Shown piece by piece: positions 1 to 9,930 of a stretch of DNA of 64,000 nt; position 1 is the stretch's first letter, and every line of letters starts with the position of its first letter. The stretch comes from Symbiodinium natans. Taxonomy: Eukaryota; Sar; Dinophyceae; Suessiales; Symbiodiniaceae. The DNA lies in the NCBI GenBank assembly GCA_905221605.1, contig CAJNDS010001635.1, positions 538,501 to 602,500 on the forward strand, in the 5' to 3' direction. The translations under genes and the position numbers were made by a program. The notes below the pieces were generated by a model. The model was given only the letters and a program-made list of their open reading frames with translations, was not told where the DNA came from and did no database searches.

Positions 1-148
1 GGTGCTTCTAAGCTGCAGGCAGTTAGCAAGTTGCGGAAATCGATGTCGAACCACGTCGACATGTTCACACTCTCGTGGTCGATGGCCGGCAGACTGCAAA
101 ACATACCTGAAATTTGTGGCGCGCTTCGTCGCATCGGTGTATGTTGTG

Positions 149-227
149 TTTAGGCTTTAGGGTTTAGGGATGTTTAGGGTTTCATTGGGGTTTAGGGTTT
201 ATAGGGTTTAGGGATGTTAGGGTTTAG
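149..227 (+). repeat. Degenerate TTTAGGG tract
   Basis: About ten imperfect heptamers of the TTTAGGG type with small insertions. The tract lies upstream of the first CCCH gene. Copy 2 of the duplication has its tracts at different places (5062-5127 and 5208-5287). Confidence 0.85.
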
Positions 228-515
228 CATGGCTGCGCTTGGGCAGTTTCTGGTAGCACCCAAAGGAGTCCGGATGCAAAAAAAGGTTTAGGATGGCTCT
301 CGGACAGGGTTCAAAAGGGTTTGAGGTAAACGGAAGCACTGAAATCGGCCAAGGCCGCTTTGTACAGAGAGGAGGGCGAGAGGGAGAGTGCGAGTTGCCC
401 ATAGTGCGCCTTGGATGCTGTTGGAAGTCGCGCTTCACGCGTCTCAGGTGTGGCCCAGACGTCTATAGCTGCCAGCCCAGTTGAGTATAACTCCCCCCTT
501 TCATCCTCGATCGCC

Positions 516-1322
516 ATGGCAGCCCAGAGGACGCAGCTCGTGACCGACGACTGCGACTCCGAAATCCGGCGGCTCCAGTTCCACAAGAAGACGCAGCTCT
601 GCAAGTTCTTTGCCGTCGGCGCGTGCAGCCGCGGCTCGAGCTGCGCCTTTGCGCATGGCAAGACCCAGCTTCGTGATCAGCCGGACTTCTCGAAGACCCG
701 CCTCTGCGCGGATTTCATGGAGATGGGCGAATGCAAGCTCGGCGAAAACTGCAAGTTTGCCCACGGCAGGCGTGAGTTGCGCCCTGGTTCCGCCGCCAAG
801 GTCGGCCGGCCCTCGGCGCGGAGCGCTCAGGTGCCGAGTCCCGTGAAGCCCAAGGCCCAGGCGCAGGAGGCACAGGCGGTGATGCAAGCGTTGGAGACCT
901 TGCGGAAGCGCCAGCTGCACCATGAGCGTGCGGCACTGAACCTCATGCTCCAGCGCGCGTTGCCCAGTGCGCCGCCCATGCCTGGAAAATGCAAGGTGAC
1001 GCAAGTCGGCTGTGAACAGTCTGAGCTTCTCGAGACATCCTTCAGCCGCCAGACCACCTGGGAGGGCGTGGAAATCCTTTCCACCGGCTTCAGCAGAGCC
1101 TCCTCGGATGCTTCCAACGCCAGCTCCGTGGAGTTAAGGTCCTGCACGGCCATGGATGATCCACGCGAGCCTTCCAGTGAGCTGCCCCATGTCGCGGGAA
1201 GCGTAGGCGATTCGGATGTGCAGGTGAAGAACACATTTATCCACATCCAGGTCGACGACGAGGAATTCGCTGCACCAGCGATGCGTCGGACGAAGTCCCT
1301 GCCATCCTTCACAGGGCTTTGA
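516..1322 (+). CDS. Tandem CCCH zinc-finger protein, copy 1 (268 aa, intronless)
   Basis: This is a predicted RNA-binding protein with two TIS11-like CCCH zinc fingers. Finger 1 uses C29, C37, C43 and H47 (C-x7-C-x5-C-x3-H). Finger 2 uses C64, C73, C79 and H83 (C-x8-C-x5-C-x3-H). Each finger is preceded by a basic T[QR]L segment and followed by FAHG. The rest is low-complexity and Ser-rich with a conserved C-terminal tail (RRTKSLPSFTGL). I chose the ATG at 516 because both paralogues begin MAAQRT there and it sits in GCCATGG; the frame stays open upstream to about 411. No intron is visible, which fits a retroposed or tandemly duplicated gene. Family members bind AU-rich or other mRNA elements and affect mRNA stability; the target here is unknown. 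The paralogue at 5439-6242 is about 90% identical in protein. The frame, fingers and tail are intact. Confidence 0.85.
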   Translation: MAAQRTQLVTDDCDSEIRRLQFHKKTQLCKFFAVGACSRGSSCAFAHGKTQLRDQPDFSKTRLCADFMEMGECKLGENCKFAHGRRELRPGSAAKVGRPSARSAQVPSPVKPKAQAQEAQAVMQALETLRKRQLHHERAALNLMLQRALPSAPPMPGKCKVTQVGCEQSELLETSFSRQTTWEGVEILSTGFSRASSDASNASSVELRSCTAMDDPREPSSELPHVAGSVGDSDVQVKNTFIHIQVDDEEFAAPAMRRTKSLPSFTGL

Positions 1323-1390
1323 GGGGAGAACTCGTGTGAAGTTTCTGGCTAGATAAATTAGAAATCTATGTACTCAAAAGCATGTGTGTA

Positions 1391-1652
1391 CGTAGTGTGC
1401 GTTTGCATGTGTGCATGTATGCATGTACGCATGTACGCATGAATGTATGCATGTATGTATGTCTGTATGTATGTATCTATGTATGTATGTATGTAATTAT
1501 GCTATATGCAAGTTTCAATGTATGAAATGTATGCATGTATGCATGCATGCGGGCAGGTATGCATGTATGTGTGTACGTACGTATATGTATGTGTGTCTGT
1601 ATGTATGTATGCATGCATGTATGTATGTATGTATGTAGGTATGCATGTATGT
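1391..1652. repeat. (TGTA)n microsatellite, impure
   Basis: Roughly 260 bp of TATG/TGCATG tetramers directly 3' of the first CCCH gene. The equivalent tract in copy 2 (6308-6368) is about four times shorter. ORFs reading Met-Tyr-Val-Cys here are microsatellite artefacts. Confidence 0.9.
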
Positions 1653-1835
1653 AATTTGCGCACAGCGAAGTTTTGGGGTTCGTTCGTACTTGTATGGCCT
1701 TTCTGAGCCAGTGGGCCACTGAGCCACAGTGCGTGGCAGGGTTCGATTTTAAGCTCAAGGCTGCGTGAGATCTAGGCCCTTTTTGGTACCAGGTCCAACA
1801 GCGCCATATGCAGCTTCACTTGCCGGTTCCAAACG

Positions 1836-3244
1836 GGCTCTCGAAGCCGAGTAGGTATCGCCATGTTGCAAAAGATAGGCGATCCTTGGACACACTTGGA
1901 ACCGGCACGACTTGCAAAGCAATAGCTCGCTTTCGATGCAGGCTCGCTTGCGATAACTGCGTCGATGGGAAGGCTGCCTGATTCCATGTCTAGCGGTGTC
2001 ATCCGTGCTTCAGCTAGTACTGGTATCTGAGTGAACGAACGAGGAACCTCCGTGTGTAGCTTCAACTTTGCAGGAAGAGCCTGCGCCCGAAGTAAACATA
2101 CTTTCAGGGTCTAGCCTGAGACCTGATCTTATTAGCTGGTATGGGGGGGGCTTTACATGGAAGCCACATAATTAAACTTTGTCAGCACATGATCTTGCAA
2201 CTGAAGAACGTGGACTTATCGAAATATGTGACCTCCAACGTTCCAAAGAGTGATCAGTTTCTTGATGCGTAGCCTGAGACAGGGACTTGACCTGATGAGC
2301 GTGTGTGTTTTTTCTTGCACTCCTGGACAACTTTTTTCTTGTCGTTTGGTTTTTGTTGGCTTTTCTAGTCGTTTTGTCTTTTCTGGTCGCATTTGCGCTT
2401 TTTTGCGGCGGTTTGGCGGGCTTTTGCGGCTGTTTTGGCGGGTTTTTGCGGGTGTTTTGCTGCGCCTTGAATGTTGCGGAAAATTGCGGCGGTTGGCGGC
2501 CAAAAGTGCTACGAAAACCAAAGCAACAAGAAAAAAGTGCCCGTTGGAACTTCCAGGTTCGGTATAGAAGAACCTTCCAAAGAGCTCCCCAAATCCTAGC
2601 TAATTTCGGTTTGGATTTACACTAAGATTTTAGATGCCGTGCGGGTTCCAGAAATGGCAGCATCCTGACACAACTGGAAGTGCGAAATATGGAATGTGGA
2701 ACTTTCCAGGAAGTGACAATCATGGGAGTAGTGTTTTGGGTAAGGTTTTGATCCTCATTGGGATCTACGTGAATCTGAACAAGTCTAGAAAGACCACCGC
2801 AGCAAGTGATTTGAGCTTCATGCGGGAAAGAATCTGCAGCTTTCCGGACTTGTAACATGCCAAACAAAGTCAGTTACACAGATGTGAGGCCGCTGTTAAC
2901 AGCTTTACAGCATCTCGGTACTGCTACGTACGGCTCTACATTGAATGCGGAACATAGGCCTTAGGCAACACCCTCCAGGTTTTGAAGGGCTGTCAGTCCT
3001 TTAGGCTCAAACTTTAAGGGTTTGGGGCATATGGGGTTTGATGGGACCCCACCATTACCGAACCTATTCGGACACTTACCAGAGATTTGTCTCGCTTGTT
3101 TTGTTTCACTGAAAGTGAGAGAAGCCTTTCCTTTCCCACAGGAATTCGCTGGCTTCTTCTTTTGGTAGTACTGTGCTGTGATCGTTCTCCTGACAAACAA
3201 AGCAGGCCCCGTTTTCTTGTACAAGATCTCCTGTCGCGTTTCCA
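1836..3244. other. Spacer between duplicated blocks; T/G-skewed tract
   Basis: No credible gene was seen. 2310-2500 is strongly T/G-biased on the + strand, with repeated TTTTGCGG and TTTGGCGGG words, so it gives Lys/Arg-rich ORFs on the minus strand that I do not trust. 2545-2745 has two GGAAC-TTCCAGG motifs. The rest looks unique. Confidence 0.5.
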
Positions 3245-3248
3245 GGTA

Positions 3249-3576
3249 GCGCCGTTAGCGGGGTGGGGGGGTTTGTCTTCCGGGAGTATGAGGGGGGGGG
3301 GGGGGGTTTGTTTTCCCGGGAGGGGGGGTTTGTTGTCTTCCGGGAGTATGAGGTGGGGGGGGGGGGGGGTTTTTTGTCTTCCGGAGTATGAGGGGTGGGG
3401 GGGGGGGGGGGGGGGGGGGGGGTTTGTCTTTCGGGAGTATTTAGGGGGGGGGGGGGGGGGGGTGGGGGGTGGGGGGGGGGTGGTCTTTCCCCCCCCCCCC
3501 ACCCAACCACCGTAGTAGTAGTAGTAGTAGTAGTAGTAGGAGGAGTAGTAGTAGTAGTAGTAGCAGCAGTAGTAGC

Positions 3577-3607
<31 letters not shown>

Positions 3608-3674
3608 CTAGTACTAGTAGTAGTAGGAGTAGTAGTAGTAGTAGTAGTCGTAGAAATAGTCGTAGTCGTAGAAA

Positions 3675-3734
<60 letters not shown>

Positions 3735-4111
3735 ATCAAAAAGCGGGGGGGTTGGGGGGGGCGCAGCCCCCCCCCATTTGCTCAGATTGCCCTATGGTCC
3801 TACACTGTCGGTCTGCTGGGATAGAATGAGTAGAGAAGTAGAGAATTTGTCTAAATTCCAAACCCCTCGTTTCTTGTTTTTGTTTCTTGTATTCATTCTT
3901 CGAAAATTAGAGAAGTAGAGAATTGATAGAGAATTAGAGTACAATCCAAATGAGAACAAAATCCTTTCTGACATAGTCAAAGAGCGTATGAGGGGGGGGG
4001 GGGGGTTTGTAATCTTCCCCCCCCCCCTTCATAATCCCAGAGAACTAAACCCCCCCCCCCCCCCTTATCCTCCATGGAGGACTAACCCCCCCACCCCGTG
4101 CCTAACGGCGC
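3249..4111. repeat. Inverted element with G-tract ends and (AGT)n core
   Basis: The left end (3249-3272) reads GCGCCGTTAGCGGGG then GTGGGGGGGTT. The right end (4084-4111) is its inverse with one small insertion (CACCCCG, then CCTAACGGCGC). Inside the left arm a module TTGTCTTCCGGGAGTATGAG recurs about four times (3273, 3333, 3374, 3423) between runs of 8-28 G. The inner right arm has C-runs and diverged versions of the same module. The centre is the (AGT)n tract plus about 200 bp of unique sequence. Confidence 0.6.
3512..3734. repeat. (AGT)n trinucleotide microsatellite
   Basis: About 220 bp of AGT/GTA triplets with a few CGT, AGG and AAT variants. Two + frames are open through it and read as poly-Val and poly-Ser. 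They are not considered genes. Confidence 0.95.
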
Positions 4112-4337
4112 GGTCTCCGCGTTTCCGAGTTAGGATCACAGAAGCAGAAGACGACCAAGAACATCTGTGTCGGTATTGTTGTGTTCCGGTCTGTTTCCTC
4201 TATAGGGTTTCCACAAAAGGTTTGTTTTTTGGAAATGTGTGGGTAGTGGTACAACGCTGTGAATCACAGGTGTTCCGTTATCTGGCTGCGCAAGGACATG
4301 ACCAGACGTAGGCTTTCTTGGACATGCGTTCTTTGAG

Positions 4338-4700
4338 CACTTCTTCCAGCGGTGGCCGTCTCAAGAACTTTTTTCATCCAGAATGTCTGGTGAAGCCGAG
4401 CTTCACAGACCTCCCAGTTGCTTTTAAGTTGACGCCCAGGTGGTTGAGGTTGTCTGTATGTTTGCAGTGCTTCTTGCATAGACAGGGTGTGACGATCGAC
4501 GTTGCAGTTTGCAATAGCTCAAGTTGGTTCTCTGGACACTTCTGCCAGCTGTGGCCGTCTTAGGAATTTTTTGTATCAAGAACGTCTTGTGCAGCAAAGC
4601 TTCACAGACCTCCCGGTTACTTTAAGTTGAAACCTCGGTGGGTTCAAGTTGTCCGCTTGTTTGCAGCGCTTCTTGTACAGACGGCACAGGGCACGCGACC
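4338..4700. repeat. Two diverged tandem units of about 200 bp
   Basis: Unit A starts at 4338 and unit B at 4537. Both contain in order CACTTCT.CCAGC, TGGCCGTCT, a GTCT(G/T)GTG segment, AGCTTCACAGACCTCCC, GGT(G)GGTT(G/C)A(A)G, TGTTTGCAG(C/T)GCTTCTTG and AGAC(A/G)G. A third, more diverged relative lies at about 7911-8190 and also shares the next 150 bp (CAGCA...GCAAGGCAC..CTAAGCTG). Confidence 0.75.
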
Positions 4701-5061
4701 AGGTCAGGCTGCTTTCAAGCACTTGTTGGTTTCTCCGAATCCTCCAACGTGTCAAGTTTCGAAGGTCGACGGGCCCTGGGCCCAACTTCCAAACCCGTCC
4801 GTGTTTTTCAGCACCCGCACGTTTTTCATGCGCGGTGTATGCAACAAGGCACCCCTAAGCTGGTGCTTTAAGCTGCAGGCAAGTAGAAGGTTTGCGGCAA
4901 CCGATGTCGAATCGCATCTAATTATAGTTTCGGGGCAGCGGAAAGCCTGCCTGATTTCCTTTACACTCTCTGTGGTCGGCGGCCGGCACAACACAAAACA
5001 TACTTCTCTCCAAGGGGGGGGGGGGGGGTAGGATAGGCATAAACTTGTAAGCTGAACTCGA

Positions 5062-5287
5062 AACCCTAAACCCTAAATCCTAAACCCTAAAACCCTAAAA
5101 CCCTGAAACCCTAAAACCCTGAAGCTTAGATCGGCCAAGGCCATTTTGTGCAGAGAGGAGCCAGAGACAGGAGATGGAGAGTGCGAGTGGCAAAAGCTGC
5201 CTGAGAGGGTTTAGGGTTTATAGGGTTTAGGGTTTATAGGGTTTAGGGTATAGGGTATAGGGTTTAGGGTTTAGGGTTTAGGGTTAG
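5062..5287. repeat. CCCTAAA tract facing a TTTAGGG tract
   Basis: CCCTAAA-type units run from 5062 to 5127 and TTTAGGG-type units from 5208 to 5287, separated by about 80 bp that match 341-410 of copy 1. In copy 1 neither tract is at this place. Confidence 0.85.
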
Positions 5288-5438
5288 ATGGCAAGGAGTC
5301 CAGTTGCAAAAGGGTTCGATGTCTTGGAAGTTGAGACTGGACTGGGCGTTGCCTAGAGTTGCTGAACGAAGCGCCACTCCACGCGCCACAGGTGTGGTTC
5401 AGTTGTTGAGTATACAACTCCCTTTTCCTCCGATCGCC

Positions 5439-6242
5439 ATGGCCGCCCAGAGGACGCGGCTCGTGACCGACGACTGCGACTCCGAAATCCGGCGGCTCCA
5501 GTTCCACAAGAAGACGCAGCTCTGCAAGTTCTTTGCGGTCGGCGCATGCACCCGCGGCTCGAGCTGCGCCTTTGCGCATGGCAAGGCCCAGCTTCGTGAT
5601 CAGCCGAACTTCTCGAAGACCCGCCTTTGTGCAGACTTCATGGAGCTGGGCGAATGCAAGCTCGGCCAAAACTGCAAGTTTGCCCACGGCAAGCACGAGT
5701 TGCGCCCTGGTTCCGCCGCCAAGGTCGGCCGGCCCTCGGCGCGGGGCGCTCAGGTGCCGAGTCCCGTGAAGCCCGCGGCCGAGGCAGAGGCGGCACAGGC
5801 TCAGGCGGTGATGCATGCATTGGAGAGCTTTCGGAAGCGCCAGCTACAGCATGAGCGTGCGGCAGTGAACCTCATGCTCCAGCGTGCGTTGCCCAGTGCG
5901 CCGCCCATGCCTGGGAAATGCCCGGTTAGGCAGGTCGGTACTGAGCAGTCCGAGCTTCTCGAGACATCCTTCAGCCGCCAGTCGACCTGGGAGGGCGTGG
6001 AGATCCTGTCCACGGGCTTCGGCAGAGCCTCCTCGGACGCCAGCTCCGTGGAGTCAAGGTCCTGCACGGCCATGGATGATCCACACGAGCCTTCCAGTGA
6101 GCTGCCCCATGTCGCGGGAAGCGCAGGCGATTCGGATGTGCAGGTGAAGAACACATTTATCCACATCCAGGTCGACGACGAGGAATTCGCTGCACCAGCG
6201 ATGCGTCGGACCAAGTCCCTGCCATCCTTCACAGGGCTTTGA
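5439..6242 (+). CDS. Tandem CCCH zinc-finger protein, copy 2 (267 aa, intronless)
   Basis: Paralogue of the gene at 516-1322, with both fingers complete (C29, C37, C43, H47; C64, C73, C79, H83) and the same tail ending PSFTGL. The ATG at 5439 lies in GCCATGG and matches the start of copy 1. Differences include S38T, T50A, D57N and M70L. There is an AEAEAAQ-type expansion in the linker after finger 2 and a four-residue deletion before SSVE. Indels are in frame and all zinc ligands are kept, so both copies are probably functional. Predicted role is RNA binding and post-transcriptional control, which matters in dinoflagellates because transcription is weakly regulated there (established knowledge). 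No intron is visible. Confidence 0.85.
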   Translation: MAAQRTRLVTDDCDSEIRRLQFHKKTQLCKFFAVGACTRGSSCAFAHGKAQLRDQPNFSKTRLCADFMELGECKLGQNCKFAHGKHELRPGSAAKVGRPSARGAQVPSPVKPAAEAEAAQAQAVMHALESFRKRQLQHERAAVNLMLQRALPSAPPMPGKCPVRQVGTEQSELLETSFSRQSTWEGVEILSTGFGRASSDASSVESRSCTAMDDPHEPSSELPHVAGSAGDSDVQVKNTFIHIQVDDEEFAAPAMRRTKSLPSFTGL

Positions 6243-6307
6243 GGGGAGAACTCGTGAAGTTTCTGGCTAGATGAAATTGGAGATCTATGCAATTACTTAA
6301 GCACATG

Positions 6308-6314
6308 TGTGTGC

Positions 6315-6347
<33 letters not shown>

Positions 6348-6368
6348 CGTACGTACGTATGTATGTAA
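6308..6368. repeat. (GTAT)n microsatellite
   Basis: Short counterpart of the 1391-1652 tract, 3' of the second CCCH gene. Confidence 0.9.
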
Positions 6369-6686
6369 TTTGCGCACAGGATGGCCTTTCTGAGCCAGTG
6401 GGCCACCGAGCCACCTTTGCGTGGCAGGGTTTGATTTTAAGCTCAAGGCTGCGTGAGATCTACAGGGTCCTTTTTGGTACCAGGTCCAACAGCGCCATAC
6501 AGCACCCAATGTTGTTGTTTTTTTCAATTCGCCGTGAGGCCTCGAATTGCCGGTTCCAGGGCTTTTGCCCTGCAGGATCTCTAAACCTTAAGCCCTTAAA
6601 CCATATATATGGTTCAGCGTCGAGCGTCCTGGCCCCCCCCCCCCCCCCCATGGTATCCCCCCCCCCCCCCAAGCCTACTCTACGGT

Positions 6687-7134
6687 CCCTAAACCCTAAA
6701 CCCTAAACCCTAAACCCTAAACCCTAAACCCCTAAACCCTAAACCCTAAACTAAACCCTAAACCCTAAACCCTAAACCCTAAAACCTAAACCCTAACCCT
6801 AAACCCTAAACCTTAAGTCTTAAACCTTAAACCCTAAACCCTAAAACCCTGAACCCTAAACCCTAACCCTAAAACCAACCCCCAACCACACCACAGGGGG
6901 GGGGGATCATCTTAGTACCCCATCCGCGGGGAAAACCCTAAACCCTAAACCCTAAACCCTAAACCCTAAACCCTAAAACCCTAAACCCTAAACCCTAAAC
7001 CCTAAAACCCTAAAACCCTAAACCCTAAACCCTAAACCCTAAACCCTAAAACCCTAAAACCCTAAAACCCTAAACCCTAAACCCTAAACCCTACCCTAAA
7101 CCAACCCCCAACCACACCACAGGGGGGGGGGGGG

Positions 7135-7169
<35 letters not shown>

Positions 7170-7341
7170 GGGGCTGAATCATATATTCCCTAGTTCTGAA
7201 ACCCCAAACCTTAGAAGGCTAGCAGACATGGTTAAACAAAAACCCTAAACCCTAAACCCTAAACCCTGAACCCTGAACCCTGAACCCTGAACCCTAAACC
7301 CTAAACCCTAAACCCTAAACCCTACCTAAACCCTAAACAGA
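6687..7341 (-). repeat. Large CCCTAAA telomere-type block with poly-G modules
   Basis: This block has three runs of CCCTAAA: 6687-6885, 6935-7100 and 7236-7341, with CCCTGAA and CCCTAAAA variants. A non-telomeric module (AACCAACCCCCAACCACACC then ACAG plus a G-run) occurs twice, at 6873 and 7099, 226 bp apart. The second is followed by about 30 more G. 7168-7235 is a unique insert. Confidence 0.9.
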
Positions 7342-7458
7342 GGAAGGGGACAAGGCAAGACCGGGCCTCGCTCCAAAGCAAACTCTCCCATGCGAGGGCT
7401 TTTCAGTTCCTTCGCCCGCGGGGATTGCTGCGCCAGTTTGGGAGGGCCATGTTTTAAT

Positions 7459-7539
7459 TGGGTTTAGGGTTTAGGGTTTAGGGTTTAGGGTTTAGGGTTT
7501 AGGGTTTAGGGTTTAGGGTTTAGGGTTTAGGGTTTAGGG
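7459..7539 (+). repeat. TTTAGGG tract, about 11 perfect units
   Basis: Near-perfect heptamers. Together with 6687-7341, which has the opposite strand sense, it brackets a 117-bp unique segment (7342-7458). Confidence 0.95.
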
Positions 7540-9526
7540 CCCCAGAAAGAGGACGTAAAACATAACCCGCCCCTGAAGAATATGTTGCCGACTAGTGGCC
7601 TAGCAACCTTGCCGGCCTTGTGCGAGAGTAAGCGTCGAAAGAACGGGCGAACCTTTATCAAGCCAGCATTCTTCATAGCAGAGAGCTGCGTGACAGAGTG
7701 GTCAGCATTAAAGGTCCAAATCGGCAGATGTTCCATCAACAGTAGACGTTGATCTGCGCAGCTCTGTCTGGACTAATTATTAGATGCTAGCTGCTAGATG
7801 CTTCGGGAGACTACTTTGCAGCTTCACAGTATCCACAACCATTTCCTCAATGATGAGTTGCAAGTTAGGCTTTCTGTGGCGACGGCTCCCCGGCGATGTG
7901 GCTGTGCGTGCATTTTCAATCAAGCATGTCTCGTGAAGCTGCGCTTCACAGACCCCCCCCAGCTTCTCTAACTCGACACTTCGGTGGGTTCCTCCGGCTT
8001 GGCTACGCACCAAAAAGCTTGTGTACAGTGGGCATAGGGCCAGCTCCAACAGACAGAAACATGAGTTTCAGTATCTCTGATGCAGCCCATGGTTGAAAGG
8101 CCCTGTGTCCAAGCCTACCGAGTTCTTCAGCATGCGTGATTATCCTCGATGTGAGCAGCAAGGCACACTTAAGCTGTTGCCACAGGCTGCTGGTAGTTCG
8201 TGATGTATAACATGTTGCGACTGCCTCGAGCTTTCTTCCAGCATCAGACATTCTAGTTGTTGCTAACACCGGGCCATAGCTTGTCATTAAGCCATGCACC
8301 CGACCTGGACAGGAAAGATAGCCGGGTTGTGTTCTGATGCTGCCAGCCGGTCTTAAGTTTTCTGGCTGCAGCCTTCATTCATTGCGAACTCTTCTGTCAG
8401 CGTTCAACGCCCATGAGCACTCTGGACAACCTCATCACCCAAATAGCCCTAAATTAGGTACCCTAAACCTGAAACCTTAAACCCCAAGCCCTAAAACCCA
8501 AACCCTAAACCCTAAGCCATTAACTACAATGAAGAGAGATCGCTGCGCCGACCTCCGGCTTGATGCGAATGCGCCATCTTGCACCGACGGAAAATAATAA
8601 AAAAACTCATGGGTTTAGGGTTTAGGGTTTAGGGTTTAGGATCTTTATGTCTGGACTTCCAGGCGAGGTGGCAGGCAAGTTTTAAGGAACAAGACCAGGG
8701 TTTAGGGTTTAGGGTTTAGGGTTTAGGGTTTAGGGTTTAGGGTTTAGGGCTTCCTATATGCAGATGGGGCTTCCAACTTTGGGAACTGGACCTTTTTTGG
8801 GGAGAGGCGGAGTACATTGATATTCCTTTGTGGGTGATTGGACAGTTGGTTGCAGCTATGTGAGAGTTGTATGGAGTTGTGCCATCTGAGTGTCGGCTTG
8901 AAGAGTGGGCGTGATTTTTTTGCAATTTTGTAGAATGTTAGTGGTTGTATGTATGCTTGCTGACTTCAAGCCTCGAATCCGAAAAAGCGGCAACGCCGCA
9001 CCACAAACCCTGAGCAGGAGCAAGCTACGACGTGCGCGCCGCCGACGCCCTGGAAGCCCAAAGCGGTGACGGTGGGACACGCAATGCCCTCTAAACCCCA
9101 TATCAAGCAAATCATTGCACTCCTAACACCGAAATTCCGCTGAAACCCCGGAACATGAGCATTGGAGGGCTCCATAGCCGCGACTCGAGGGACTCAGCAG
9201 AGCATTATAAGGTCTACAGGGCTTCGCGCTGCTGGTGAGATCTACCAGTCGACTGCTTGTTGAACATTTCTTGATACGAGTCTCTAGATAAGTCGCTGCT
9301 GAACAGGGCCCGAATAATTCCCAACCCTCAAACCCCGAAACGTAGGGTTTAGGGAAAGGGTTCCCTCGCCCCGAAGGGAAAGGACCCTGAATTGCCGGAG
9401 GTGTCCTCATACCCTTCGCCATTCGCAGCGTTCGGCGCAGCTGCAGTGAAACAGGTGGATTGCTTAAACTGCTGAAAGCAGTCTGGGTAGTCCTCGAAGT
9501 TCGGGTCCCTTTTGGGTCCCCTATCT
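7540..9526. other. Gene-poor segment with telomere-like tracts
   Basis: This holds the diverged third copy of the 4338-4900 repeat at about 7911-8190. It also has telomere-type tracts at 8460-8520 (CCCTAAA), 8611-8640 and 8698-8749 (TTTAGGG). ORFs here are short and lack support. 8950-9300 is GC-rich unique sequence without a convincing frame. Confidence 0.5.
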
Positions 9527-9930
9527 TTTTTTGCTGCACTGTGTGTCTGAGGCCGCGACCTGTCGACAAGTAACAATGAGTAGCCGCTTCAGGCTGCTTG
9601 TGAATCCAGACAAAATAAGGAAACTAATACGGCGGGATACCGTCAAAACCATCGAATTTGGGGGTCCACTTGTGGCCAAGCGATTTCCTATCAGGGAGAC
9701 ATACGCTTTGAGCAAGGCTAGCTTGGAGAAAAATGAACATCTGATGGTGAATATGTTGACACCTCATGGACCCATAGAAGCCACTAAGGCTTTTCATACC
9801 AAAGACTGCCGCTGATTTAACATGTTTAACGGAATGAATACTGGTCGGAAGGCCTTTGCACAATCTTAAGAAGAAAGTTCTGAAGCGAGACACCAGGATG
9901 CGGGCGGTCATGCCCGGGACCAACCAACCA
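9527..9930. repeat. 400-bp dispersed repeat, copy A
   Basis: Aligns to 19826-20185 from TTTTTGCTGCACTGTGTGT through GAAGCGAGAC.CCAGGATGCG at high identity (mostly single substitutions). Copy B lacks about 36 bp after GCTTTTCA. Each copy is preceded by a different poly-T-rich flank. Confidence 0.9.

Larger units (their letters stand above)
1..1835. repeat. Segmental duplication, copy 1
   Basis: This block aligns, with gaps, to 4861-6556. Shared landmarks in the same order are the left-end segment with GGTGCTT and AAGCTGCAGGCA, a CGGCCAAGGCC segment (copy 1 near 341, copy 2 near 5130), the whole CCCH gene, a TGTA-type microsatellite, and a 3' tail with TTTGCGCACAG, GAGCCAGTGGGCCAC and ACCAGGTCCAACAGCGCCAT. 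Homology fades after about 1832. The left edge may lie outside the window. The copies differ in microsatellite length (about 260 versus 60 bp) and in where telomere-like tracts sit. Confidence 0.9.
4861..6556. repeat. Segmental duplication, copy 2
   Basis: Homologous to 1-1835 in direct orientation. It contains the second CCCH gene. Relative to copy 1 it has extra telomere-like tracts at 5062-5127 and 5208-5287, and lacks a short GAAGTTTTGGGGTTCGTTCG segment found in the copy 1 tail near 1668. Confidence 0.9.

Noticed and set aside
1411-1758. ORFs rich in Met-Tyr-Val-Cys on the plus strand and His-Thr-Tyr-Ile on the minus strand
   Set aside because: Direct translations of the (TGTA)n microsatellite.
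3395-3918. Long + strand ORFs of poly-Val and poly-Ser
   Set aside because: They are translations of the (AGT)n microsatellite and G-runs; no domain and no codon bias.
5138-5160. Possible relic of a dinoflagellate spliced leader (GCCATTTTG) upstream of the second CCCH gene
   Set aside because: Only 9 contiguous bases match the leader as I remember it, copy 1 has GCCGCTTTG instead, and a 9-mer match is expected by chance in a window of this size.
6687-7539. Head-to-head telomere fusion
   Set aside because: A fusion would read TTTAGGG then CCCTAAA; here the order is reversed.
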